Positions 10,932-20,469 of a stretch of 64,000 nt of DNA are shown one piece after another; the first letter of the stretch is position 1, and every line of letters begins with the position of its first letter. The position numbers and the translations under genes are program-made. The DNA is taken from the NCBI RefSeq assembly GCF_000340215.1, contig NW_006921539.1, positions 1,808,507 to 1,872,506 on the forward strand. Direction: 5' to 3'. The notes under the pieces were generated by a model. That model was not told where the DNA came from. It did not search any database and was given only the letters and a program-made list of their open reading frames with translations. Source of the DNA: Pseudocercospora fijiensis CIRAD86 (Eukaryota > Ascomycota > Dothideomycetes > Mycosphaerellales > Mycosphaerellaceae).

Positions 10932-11745
10932 ATATCTACTCCTTCGCGTACCTCGGGCAAGCGCGCTATAGGCGCTCCGCCCTCGATACCTACTACGCCT
11001 ACCTAGCGCCCCCTAAAAGTCCTAGAGGGCTGTACCCGTTGCTTTAAGCATATAACGGCTAACGGTACGTATTCTCGCTACTTGCTACGCGCTTGCGCTT
11101 CGCAACTAACTCGCTTTAGTAGACCTAACTAAGGTTTATATAGGTAGCAATATAGACCCTACTACTAAGCGCAACTGCGATCGCTACCGCGGCAGCTATT
11201 ATACCTATACTCCGCTTACGGCCCGCTTACTAGTGTCGCTACTAGCGCGCATTCGCGCCGTACGCTCTACGCGCGACCTATATAACTTAGACGGCTACGA
11301 CTCTATCGAGGAGTCTAACGAGGCCTTAAAGGCACTCTAGGCCGAGCTAGACTCTATAGTCGTACGTATATTCCTTATACGCTCCGCTTACGCTTCGTAT
11401 ACTAACCTCGACGTTAGTTATCCTATCTGCGCTGTACGTCTTTTATACTAATAAGAATAAGGTGACCCCCGGCGGTAAAGCCCTAGCCCGCAAGGGGGCC
11501 GCTAGCGGGTCCCTTACGGACGTTAACCTCTTCGGTGCCCTCGAGTATATCGGTACTAACCTAGCTAGTTTAGTAGAGATTGGTCGTTAGGTATAGTTTT
11601 TCTTATAGCCTCGTTTCGCTTACGCTTCGTATACTAACCGTACTAGAACCTCGCTTAGCGCGTCGGCGCTAAGGCCGTCGCCGCTATCGATACCGCTATA
11701 GATATCGAAGAGGAGGAGGAGGCTAAGGATTCTAAGGATAAGTAG
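10932..11745 (+). pseudogene. antisense spliced accessory gene in the retrotransposon, CxxC-type (RIP-degraded)
   Basis: A four-exon gene on the strand opposite gag-pol, between the pol end and the LTR. Exons: 10932-11064, 11120-11365, 11418-11590 and 11647-11745. The introns are 55, 52 and 56 nt with GT-AG ends and CTAAC branch sites. Joined, the frame stays open for about 216 codons apart from TAG codons, each explained by CAG loss, and the start codon itself is ATA where ATG is expected. If TAG 11743 is also a lost CAG, the protein runs on to a TAA near 11855. Exon 1 ends with a CTRC motif, and exon 2 has N-C-D-R-Y with several Tyr where Cys would be expected. The pre-RIP protein therefore probably had paired C-x2-C motifs like fungal Cys-rich DNA- or RNA-binding domains. 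The C-terminus is Glu/Lys-rich. Family unknown. Confidence 0.65.
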
Positions 11746-11899
11746 GGTAGGCGGTCCGCCGTCGCCGCGCCTGCGCGGCGCTATCTATATACATATTAGG
11801 CCGATAGGCCCTTTTTAGTAGCGAAACGAGCACGTGTCTACCATTTTTTTTCTTAAGTCTTATTTTCTTTTGTTTTGATTACTGCCTACGCTTACGCTT

Positions 11900-14800
11900 C
11901 GCTTAAGCTTCGAACTCGTCTAACGCTATAGAATCTTTAATATAAATAGCTAGCTCCTAAGTATTGTATTCTTTAGGCCAACCTCGCTACTTAATAAGAT
12001 AGTACGCCTTCCGCTTCTTTATCTTCTTTACTACGATTGTTTCTACTTGCTACTCGTTACCTTTAGCGATAGGTATACTTACCTTATGCTCCTCGCTATC
12101 GCGCCTATACTAAGGCTCGAGGAGGGAAATATAGAAAACATTGTAGATCTTCGTGCTTAACGGTAGTGCTAGGCGGTACGCTTACGCTCTAACTGCGTTA
12201 ATAATGCGGAAAGGCCCTATATACTTCGGGCTAAGTTTCTTCTTTAGGATATCTAAGCTAATATTCTTTATCGATAGCAAGACTAGGTCGCCTATACTAT
12301 ATGTCTTAGCAGTGTAGTGTGCATTGTATTGCTTAGCCTAGTATTCTACTACTTTCTGCTAGCGTTCCGCAAGCGTTTTATACGCTTTCCGTAGTCGCTC
12401 CGCAGCGTCGATAGCTACTAGTACCCTTCCCTTAGTTAGCTCGTCCCGAGCTAGCAGCTTATTTGCGCTCGGTATCAAATTAGGGTTAAAGCCGTAGAGT
12501 ATCTTAAAGGGGCTTATACGCAACGTAGGATAAACGCTGTTATTATAGGCAAACTTAGCCTAAGGCAATAGTTTAGCTTAATTATCCTAGTTCTCGGAGC
12601 AATAATATCGTAGGTATTGCTCGAGGGTCTAGTTCGCGCGTTCGGTCTACCTATTAGTCTAAGGATAGAAGGCTATACTAAGCCTACGCTTTATATACGC
12701 TTCGAAGCAGAAGTCGCTCTAAAACTAGCTAGTAAATAGCGATCTACGATCGCTAATAATACCTAATAGTACTCTAAAATGCCTAATTACCTCCCTTTAA
12801 AGGATATCCGCGAGTTCTACTGCTATATACTTCTTCGTCGTTAGGATGAAGAGGCTTATTTTCGTATAGCGGTCGACTATTACGAGGATCGCAGTATATA
12901 CGTAGGCGCCGAGCTTGCTCGGCGGGAGATCGGTAATAAAGTCTATCGTTAACTCTTACTAAGGTCGGGTCGGCATAGATAGAGCAGCGAGCTCGCTATA
13001 TAGGCGATAGCGCTTCGCCTTCGACTGTTAACAAATTCTATAGATACGGATATAGGCCGTAATATTCTCGGCTATCTTCGGCTAGAAGTACTTTCGGCGT
13101 ATTAGGTCTATAGTCTTAGCTATACTAAAGTATCTAGCTAAAGGGTCGTCGTAGTGTATGCATATTAGCTGCGTACGTAAGGCGTAGTCCTTAGGGATAT
13201 ATAGCGCATCGCCGTAGTAAATAAAGTCACCCCGACGAGAATAGCTAGGCGGGAGGTTAGAACTACTTAACGAGGCTAAGCTACCCGACGGTAAGCTTGT
13301 CTCGTATAAGCCTCCTCCTCTCGCTTACTCTAACTATTATAGAGTGCGTACGAAACTAAGGATTATATTAGGCGTCTCGTAGTAGGGCCTATTATTCCTA
13401 ACGATAGTAGCCGCTACTCTTACGGGACTGCTAATAAAACTCTTACGTTCCGCTAGCGCTATACTAGCGTCTCGTATCCCTATATATATAATAGAGATGC
13501 GTTTTATAATCGGCTCGATATCCTCGGGCAGATTCGACTATAGAGCTAGTTTCGACTGCAATATAGGGAGAAGGTTGTTTACCGCCTACGACTCGCTCTC
13601 GTAGTCGCTACGTCGTAAAGGTATATCGGCTAGGTTTCGCTTACTAGCCCGATATTCAATAGTAAAGTTAAAAGGTATAAGGAAGGTTGCCTATCTTGCC
13701 TACCTTCCGATAAGCTGCTTCATTTTTATAAAGCCCTTAAGATTAGCGTAGTCGACAACTACGCGGGTCGTATACTAGGCGCCGTCGAGGTACGGGCGCT
13801 AATGCTTAAAGGACTCGACAACCGCTAGGAGCTCCTAGTTATAGGTCTTATAATTTGTCTCGGCTAGGACTATTTTTCGTAACTAGAAGGTAATAGGGTA
13901 CCAATTCCTATCTTTACTCTATTATAATATAATCCCTGCTAAGGCAAACGCAGAGGCATCGGTCTCGATGCGTAGGGGCTTCGTAGGATTATAGTATCGC
14001 AATATCGAGGCCGAGCTAAAGGCAGCCTTTAGCTAGCGGAACGCTTGCTCCTCGCTTTCGCCCTACGGGACCTGCCCTAGCTTTCGGCTATTTACGGCTC
14101 CTTTCGATAGGGCGGTTAGCGGTATAACGATTCGGGAGTAATTTAGAATAAACCTCCGATAGAAGTTACAGAATCTAAGGAAGGATTGAACCTCCTTTAG
14201 CGTTAATAGGCGAGGCTACTCGGTAATAGCGTTTACCCTACGCTAATCTATCGATACGCCTTCGGTACTAACGATAAACCCGAGGAATTCGACTTCTTTC
14301 TTTTAAAAGGAACATTTCTTTCTATTCGTATATAAGGCGAACTTCCGGAGCCGCGTAAGGATAGCGCGTACGTCTCGTACGTAGTCCTCTCGCGTTTTGC
14401 TATAGATAAGAATATCGTTAAGGTAGACGATATAGCAAATATTAATAAGGCTAGCTAATGCCCTATTAATGTATCCTTAGAACGTAGTAGGGGCATTAGT
14501 AAGCCTAAAAGGCATTACCTTATACTCGAAGTGCCTATACCGCGTACGGAACGCAGTCTTCTACTCGTCGCCTCGCTTAATATAGATACGGTAATATATA
14601 TCCTAAAGGTCTAAGGACGTATACTATTCGGCGTCCTTAAGCCTATTAAGCGTTTCGCTAATAAGAGGTAGGGGGTAACGATTTTTGATAGTAATCTCGT
14701 TTAGCCCCCTATAATCGACGTAGAGTCTTAGACTACTATCCTTCTTTAGTACGAACAGGATCGGCGTACCTGCCTCGCTTATACTAAGCTAGATCCAATC

Positions 14801-16830
14801 GTTGTCTAAAGCTAAGCTTAGGTAATTACGAAGGTCGCTAAGCTCTCTTCCTAAAGAATAGTAGAGAGGTTTATATAGCGGCTTCGTTCCGGGGATTAGG
14901 TTAATCGTATACTCTACGTCTTCGGGGAGCTTGCGTCTCGCTTCGGGCGTTATTATAAAGACGTCTTCGAAGTCTTTAAATTCTTCTAGTAAGGAGGAAC
15001 CTTTAGCGATATCGCGGAGCTAGCGAACGCTAATCGTATATACGTATAGGGCGTTACGCATATCCTTCTAGAATTCCTATAGTTCCCGTACGCGTATCGA
15101 ACGCGCTACGGCTTCGTTCCTATAGGTCTAGGCATCCGTCGAGCTATCGACGATTACCTTTTAATCGCGCCTCTAAGGCCTACTAAGAATAATATTAGGG
15201 AGGGGTATTTCGAAAGTATAGAACACTCCGGTAGTAATGCGTTCTTAGCCTATAGAGTCGGCGATCCGTAAGCGCAGATAATGCGCTCCGTAGTAGTATC
15301 CTCGGTCGCCCTAGAAACTGTCGGTACTAGGCAGTACGGCGTTAACAATCCGCTAAGGCTAGTGTCGTAGAACGAATTCTTGAGATACTATATTAATATT
15401 AGCAGCATTATCTAATAAGCATTCGACGGACACTTCCCCTTCTTACGTAACGATTGCTCCGCGTACGCGTCCCGTAGGTACTACTACTACTAAGCTACTT
15501 AGTTAAGACTCCGCACCTATCCCTAGCTCTTAGGAGGTGCCTTATCTTTTCCCTTAGCCTTCGAGTCGTTCTTCTTTTCTTTAGCGTTAGCGGCTACCTT
15601 GCGCACCGTAGGGTTATCGTCTTTCTAGAGATAGCGGTTCGGGTACGCGTTCTTATAATAGCCTTTCTAGCGATAGCTATAATATTCGACTTTACTAATA
15701 TTATATCCGCCTTACGAGTTATCGCCCTTCGTATACTTTCCGCCTATGCTACGGTCGCGATTTAACTACTGCTTACGGGCCTAACTATTAGATCGACGCT
15801 TCTTGCCTTTGCTACCTCCGGTTTTATCGTAGTTACGATCCTTGCGTTTACTAGACAGCTTATTAGGGGTCTCGATACGCGTCGTAAGCTCTACGAGTTC
15901 GTAACGCGTCGTTAGCACCGTATAGTATTTAATAATCGCGCTACGAATCGCCGGCTAGAGTTTAACGAGGAGATAGCGGATCCTATACTCCTCGCTATAG
16001 TCGCTAAGTTGATCTTCGAGTACTACGAGCTTAAGGGCAAAGCTTTAGACTAACTGTCCCTTACGCTAACGGGCCGCCTTATACTCGAGGGTTACGTCTA
16101 GTATACGGTTTATAGGGTCCCCGACGCAGTCCCGATAGAAGGTTTTAAAGTCCTAGTAGGTATAATTTTGCAGGTCCTTAAGGCTGTTTTTATTATACTA
16201 TCGCTCCTACGTATCGCCTGCGAGGTATATAATACTATAAAGCACCTTACTTTCGTCCGTATAATAGGTAGCTCCGGATAGTGCAAAGGTAATAGAAAGT
16301 TCTCTAAGGAATCGCCTCGACTCCTTAATCGTATTGCCTTTAAAGGGCTTAGGTTCCTTTAGGCGAGGCTTAATAGCCGCAAGACTAGCGACTACGTAGC
16401 TTATGCTAAGTATAGTAGCTACGCTTAGCGCACTTCCGGAAAGAGGTAGTCGATACGAGATAGATTTAGCTCTCTAAGATTCAGGCCTCTAAATCGACTT
16501 ATTAGCTAATTCTTCCTCGTCCTCGTCCTCGTCTAGGGGTAGAGTCCTCGTAGGACCCTCGCCGGTAGTGCCGCTGCTCGGAGCTAGCGCATCGCCTGCG
16601 TCCCTAAGGGCACGAAGACGCGCATTCTCTCGCTTAGCTTCTTAAGCCTATACTTCTAGCCTAAGCACTTCTTACTTAGCTAGAAATCGTTCGAGCCGTA
16701 GGCGGGTCGCTTCCCGGCGCGCCTAATATTCGGCCTCGTATTGTTATATCGCCGCGTCGTTTTCTAATACTATAGGCGCTCCTAATGTATTATTCTACGC
16801 GTTTCCCGCGCCCGGCGCGTTCGGATCGCT
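11900..16830 (-). pseudogene. gag-pol of the Ty3/gypsy element (RIP-degraded)
   Basis: Read on the minus strand from about 16830. Gag begins with a charged helical segment and ends with a zinc-knuckle-like stretch near 15650-15720, where the expected cysteines read Tyr (TGT/TGC to TAT/TAC). Aspartic protease, reverse transcriptase, RNase H and integrase regions follow in the usual Ty3/gypsy order. The reverse transcriptase active site at 14425-14414 reads Y-L-N-D instead of Y-L-D-D, a G-to-A change that removes a catalytic aspartate. The last part, about 12020-11915, resembles a chromodomain (a Tyr-rich strand, R-G-W-P, E-Y-N-T-Q-E, then a helix ending L-D-E-F). In-frame TAG/TAA codons occur throughout. 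Domain limits are approximate because I read them by eye. Confidence 0.8.
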
Positions 16831-16885
16831 TGCGTTTATCTTTCGGGGTTCTATAGGCCGCTACGAAGGGTAGACGGTTTAGAAC

Positions 16886-17193
16886 TATAAGAAAATAGGT
16901 ATATAGCAACGTATAGAACACCCTCTACTAATCGCCGTAGTAGAAAGTAGAACTAAACCGTACCTTTTTTAGAATAGGGCAGAGCGACTACTATTAACTA
17001 GGCCTAGCACGGATAGCATATCTGCCGTGCCGGCTACCGAGCATGTCCGTACGAGTAATCGAGCATTACGCGTATACGCTAAGCAAGCTTATCGCTAGCG
17101 CGGCTGCATCGTACTATATATAATAACATTACATAATTGTTACATAGGCTTGCTAAGGCAGGACAGGAGACTTCACTTGCTTAGGTTCTTATA
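16886..17193 (-). repeat. LTR (5' LTR in element sense)
   Basis: 308 bp, same length as the left LTR. Its ends are TATAAGAA...TTCTTATA, one transition from the canonical ends. Followed by CTTAG at 17194-17198. Confidence 0.93.
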
Positions 17194-18400
17194 CTTAGCA
17201 CCCTTTACGAAATGTAACCTACTATCTTCTAATCGACACTACTTAATTAGTACTATATAGATTAATACGCTTTCTTAATAAGGTTATAGCGCCGACCGAG
17301 GCCTTTCGAATCTATATCTAAACGCCTAAATCTAACGGTTAGTTCCTATTCTATCGACTATCTTACTAGGAAGCTATACTAGCGTAGCGGAACAACTTCC
17401 TATAGTCTATACCTTTACCCTAACTATCGATTGCTAGCTATAGATAACGCTCGAATTAAGACTGCTATTCGTCTGTCCGGCTATATTTAGGCATTATATC
17501 CTAATGCCTCTTAATCTATCCTTTAAAGAGTCTAAATAATAGCTCTATTAGGTTAAGATATAGTAAATATAGCGGTAAGAAGTTAGTAAGAACGCTATAT
17601 AAGCGACAGAGATTACGGACTCGTTCTCGTTAATAAGTCGTATAGTTATCTATTATAATAATAGACCGTAGACCTAGATATAGATTACAAAGCAGTAGCA
17701 CCTTCTCTTAGATCTATATAATAATTTAATAAACAAGTCGCTATCGACACTGCCTTGCTTAATAAGTGTTGCTCCTAGAAGCTAGCCGTCGACTAAGTAT
17801 ACTAGTAAGATACTATATCGCTATAGACGGTGTAGATAGTCCTTTATAATACAAGGAAATCCTTTAGGTGCCTATCTACGCCTTCGGATAGTAGAGCGCT
17901 TACTATAATAGGTCTTATCTACGAAGACAATCTGCTCGCTTGTCTAGTATTCTATATTAACTAGGTACGCTATTTCCGCCTATAGGTCTCGCTAAGAAGC
18001 CTGTCGCTAAGTTACCTTATAGGTAAAGTCCTTATTCCTTATATACCTCTAGATAGTAGTAACGCCGATATATACTCTAAATTTAAGCACTATCTAGTCT
18101 TAAACCTTATCTATCTAAGTTGTGCCCTTAGCAGCTAGAATATCGATTATAAAGTCTCTTATATGCGGTAGCACCTTCTTCGGTCGTCCTAGTTTACCTT
18201 AGAAGCTATTAACTGTACTATATCTCTTTAGATTAGTACTATAACGCTTTATAGTAGTAAACGACCCCCTCTTATTCTTCGAGTGCTACGATAACTATAT
18301 ATCCTTCGCCGATATACCTTCTATTAACAACTAGCCGATAATTGCCTTGTCTTACTTAGTAAGGGGCGCTATAGCGACGGCGAGGTCTATAGCGTAGGGC
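17194..18400 (-). pseudogene. DD34E Tc1/mariner-type transposase of element 1 (RIP-degraded)
   Basis: Read on the minus strand from near 18400. An N-terminal helix-turn-helix-like region is followed by V-F-V-D (first catalytic Asp) and I-I-I-D-N with the second Asp codon at 17650-17648. A decayed version of the usual Y-S-P-D-L-N-P-I-E box follows, whose Glu codon is at 17545-17543. The second Asp and the Glu are separated by 34 residues, the Tc1 spacing. In-frame stops are TAG/TAA, and the reading frame appears to shift at least once before the second Asp. The retrotransposon is inserted at 17194, close to the 3' end of this gene; a few more codons may continue at 10201 and below. Confidence 0.75.
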
Positions 18401-18539
18401 GGTAGTAGAAAATCGGTAGAGCGATAGCAATAATATAAATAAGTAACAATACTAATTATTAGAACTATAGACTAGATATAGCGATAGTAATAGTTCGGTT
18501 TACTACTAAAATTAGTATAGAAGGCAAAACTGAAGTAGT

Positions 18540-18575
18540 GCGGCTTAAAAAGCCCGGGGTTTTTAAAATTGAGAA
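18540..18575 (-). repeat. right terminal inverted repeat of element 1
   Basis: 36 bp, the inverse partner of 7226-7260, with TA at 18576-18577 outside. Confidence 0.9.
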
Positions 18576-18577
18576 TA

Positions 18578-19111
18578 TAGTAGTAACTATAATCGATAAG
18601 GGCTTAATTAAGAAAGTTGGACGCTAGAGTGCTTCTACTAAGTTCACTTTTGAACATTACTACAGATTAAACTAATTCCTCTGGGACCATTATAGTTTGC
18701 TTGATACTGCAAACTGGAACGCTGCTAGTGCTGGCATGTTGGTTCTGATTAGATAGCATAGTAAACATATACCTTCTGATATTCCACACTAGAACTTCAT
18801 CACCCTTTCAAGGTTCGCACTGCTCTGCTAGCCGCATGTGCGCGGAGGGAATCCCTTATACTGCAACCGGCACATTATTGCCACAAGTCACATAGAGCTG
18901 CTGTAGTCTTGTAGCCAAGAAGACGGAGAGGTGTGCCGATTGCGGGCAAGCAGCCAGCGACGACATTGTGGCTGCCAGATGGCTTGATTTTGGCAATATA
19001 TCAATCCTCGATGCATCTTCCCAGACGTGTCTCATTCACCCTTTCAGCATCTCCCGCTTCACCTTCGCTACCACATGCGCTGTTCAAAGAATATCATCTG
19101 TCGGGATCAAG
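18578..19111. other. intergenic flank of transposon island
   Basis: Base composition returns from AT-rich to normal over about 300 bp. No gene seen. It holds the promoter of the secreted-protein relic at 19112. Confidence 0.5.
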
Positions 19112-19592
19112 ATGCAGTACTCTCTCGTTCTCGTGGCCCTGTTGTCTGGTCTTGCACTTGCTGCACCGGTTGGAAGCAGGACCGATTCTGCTCTGCTGCC
19201 ACGACAAACAAACAACTCCGATTCCACCTGAACGTCGACTACCAACAACAACAGCACTCTGCCCGGCCTGACAGGAGGTTGGTATCAGCTGTCCCAGAAT
19301 CACTCCAGGAATGACTGACAATGTGATCTAGGTTCTGCTGCTGCAAGCGAGGATGAACAAAGCACAAGCTCTTCGAGCACCTCAGAGTGCAGTAAGTGTG
19401 CTTCCGTCCTTCCATTTCTATCTCGTGTCAGCTAATCGATGTCCAGATGCGATTGACTGCTCCAGCGGATCTTCGGCGGCCGGACCAACGGGTTCTTCTA
19501 GCTCCAGCAGCTCCAGTGGTAGCGGTAACTCGCTCATCGGATCTCTCAGCCTTTCAAGGCCAGAGTGTGAAGTCCACGTAGTAGTAGCATAG
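19112..19592 (+). pseudogene. small secreted Ser-rich cysteine protein, broken by a TGA
   Basis: Three exons: 19112-19277, 19332-19391 and 19447-19592, with introns of 54 and 55 nt that keep the frame throughout. The product is 123 codons with one in-frame TGA at 19229-19231 (codon 40). The N-terminus is a clear signal peptide (MQYSLVLVALLSGLALAAP). The mature part is Ser/Thr/Asn-rich with three cysteines (S-E-C, D-C-S, P-E-C) in the last half, and the protein ends in V-V-V-A. Small size, secretion and position 535 bp from a transposon island are typical of effector-like genes. No homologue is recognised. The TGA could come from a CGA codon. Alternatively only the first 39 residues are made, or there is an unrecognised splice. 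Confidence 0.55.
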
Positions 19593-19735
19593 GATGACTC
19601 AATGAAGCTGCGAAGCATGACTAATAGTAAGACTCTTCACCAGAACTCCAATGGCAAGATCTCGGCCCGATTTGTAATGCTCGATGATGTTTTTGAGGTG
19701 TGCACGCCGGCACTCGAACTTCGTGCAGTGGACGC

Positions 19736-20248
19736 CTACGACACGTAGTAGCTCCACTGCGAAAGCATCCAAGAAATGGTGAACGTGCTCACAAACACAG
19801 GGGATGCAAAGCCTCGGTTCCATCTTGCCGAGCCGAAAACAAGCCATTCGCTGAAGAAGTGCGCAAAGGCAATCACATAGCTCCACAGGGCAAGCTGATA
19901 GATAAGAGGGTCCTGAATGTGGTATGCCGCGTACAGACGAATGATGCTGCTGAGTGCGGTCCAAGTGCCAAACGTTCTGGCGCTGAGGTCATTGACCGGG
20001 CTCAGATCTGTGCCTTTTGAGGACCCCTTCATGGCCTTGAGAGGCGGCTTGCCAGCGTACACCTGCCTGGATCCAGCAGTGGAGATGTAACATTGGACGC
20101 TGTTGGCTGTCGAAACGACAGCGATCTAGCATATGTAAGTATTATAGGCTACAATGAGGCCAGGAAAGGGCGCAACACGTACAAACAACAGCCACTTCGG
20201 CAGATAGCCATCGCCCGGTGGCAGATAGGACGCAATCGAGCTGGCCAT
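19736..20248 (-). CDS. ERG28: ergosterol biosynthesis scaffold protein ERG28
   Basis: Exons 20248-20183 and 20125-19736 with a 57-nt intron, 151 residues, the normal Erg28 length. The N-terminus has the family-typical S-Y-L-P-P-x-D-G-Y-L-P-K-W-L-L, followed by transmembrane segments. Conserved blocks S-A-R-T-F-G-T-W-T, R-L-Y-A-A-Y, A-F-A-H-F-F-S-E-W and F-G-S-A-R-W are all present. In yeast Erg28 is an ER membrane scaffold that holds the C-4 demethylation enzymes Erg25, Erg26 and Erg27 together. It is divergent from the ketoacyl-CoA reductase gene, with 221 bp between start codons. Confidence 0.95.
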
Positions 20249-20469
20249 GCTTTTAATGCTCGAGTGTGTGATGGGGTCAGATGCTGGTCGCGATGCAGAT
20301 GTCTGGGTGGTGTTGTACTGTTCTGCAGACAAATCCACGCGCAGTGGTCGCGTTGGCCAAGCCCGAGAGAGGAGGAGCCACTCCAAACGTCACGTCGAGC
20401 TCTTCCACGTTCTGCCGTCTCCTTGAATCATTCACTCCTCTCAATATCAGGAAGCAAGGGACTGTCAGA
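20249..20469. promoter_or_regulatory. bidirectional promoter ERG28 / ketoacyl-CoA reductase
   Basis: 221 bp separate the two divergent start codons, so both promoters overlap here. Both products are ER lipid-synthesis proteins, which makes shared control plausible. No known factor site was identified with certainty. Confidence 0.6.

Larger units (their letters stand above)
10202..17193 (-). mobile_element. Ty3/gypsy chromovirus LTR retrotransposon, 6,992 bp, RIP-inactivated
   Basis: The LTRs at 10202-10509 and 16886-17193 are both exactly 308 bp and differ mainly by C/T and G/A changes. The left copy keeps TGTAAGAA...TTCTTACA ends; the right copy has the RIP versions. The 5-bp target duplication CTTAG is perfect (10197-10201 and 17194-17198). 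Gag-pol reads on the minus strand, so the 5' LTR is the right-hand one. A chromodomain-like segment at the end of pol marks it as a chromovirus. It sits inside the element-1 Tc1-like transposon, at or just past the 3' end of its transposase relic, so it arrived later. It also carries an antisense spliced gene between pol and its 3' LTR. Confidence 0.92.
7224..18577 (-). mobile_element. RIP-damaged Tc1/mariner-type TIR element, split by a retrotransposon
   Basis: Bounded by imperfect inverted repeats at 7226-7260 and 18540-18575, each flanked on the outside by TA (7224-7225 and 18576-18577), the target duplication used by Tc1/mariner elements. Without the inserted retrotransposon (10202-17193 plus one copy of its 5-bp duplication) the element is about 4.36 kb. 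That is far longer than a typical one-gene Tc1 element of 1.3-2 kb, and it is explained by a second long ORF. The transposase relic is read on the minus strand from the right end (17194-18400), and the second ORF on the plus strand from the left (about 7900-9860). The interior is AT-rich with many TAG/TAA codons, while about 85 bp inside the left TIR is scarcely mutated. It is dead as it stands. Confidence 0.85.
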
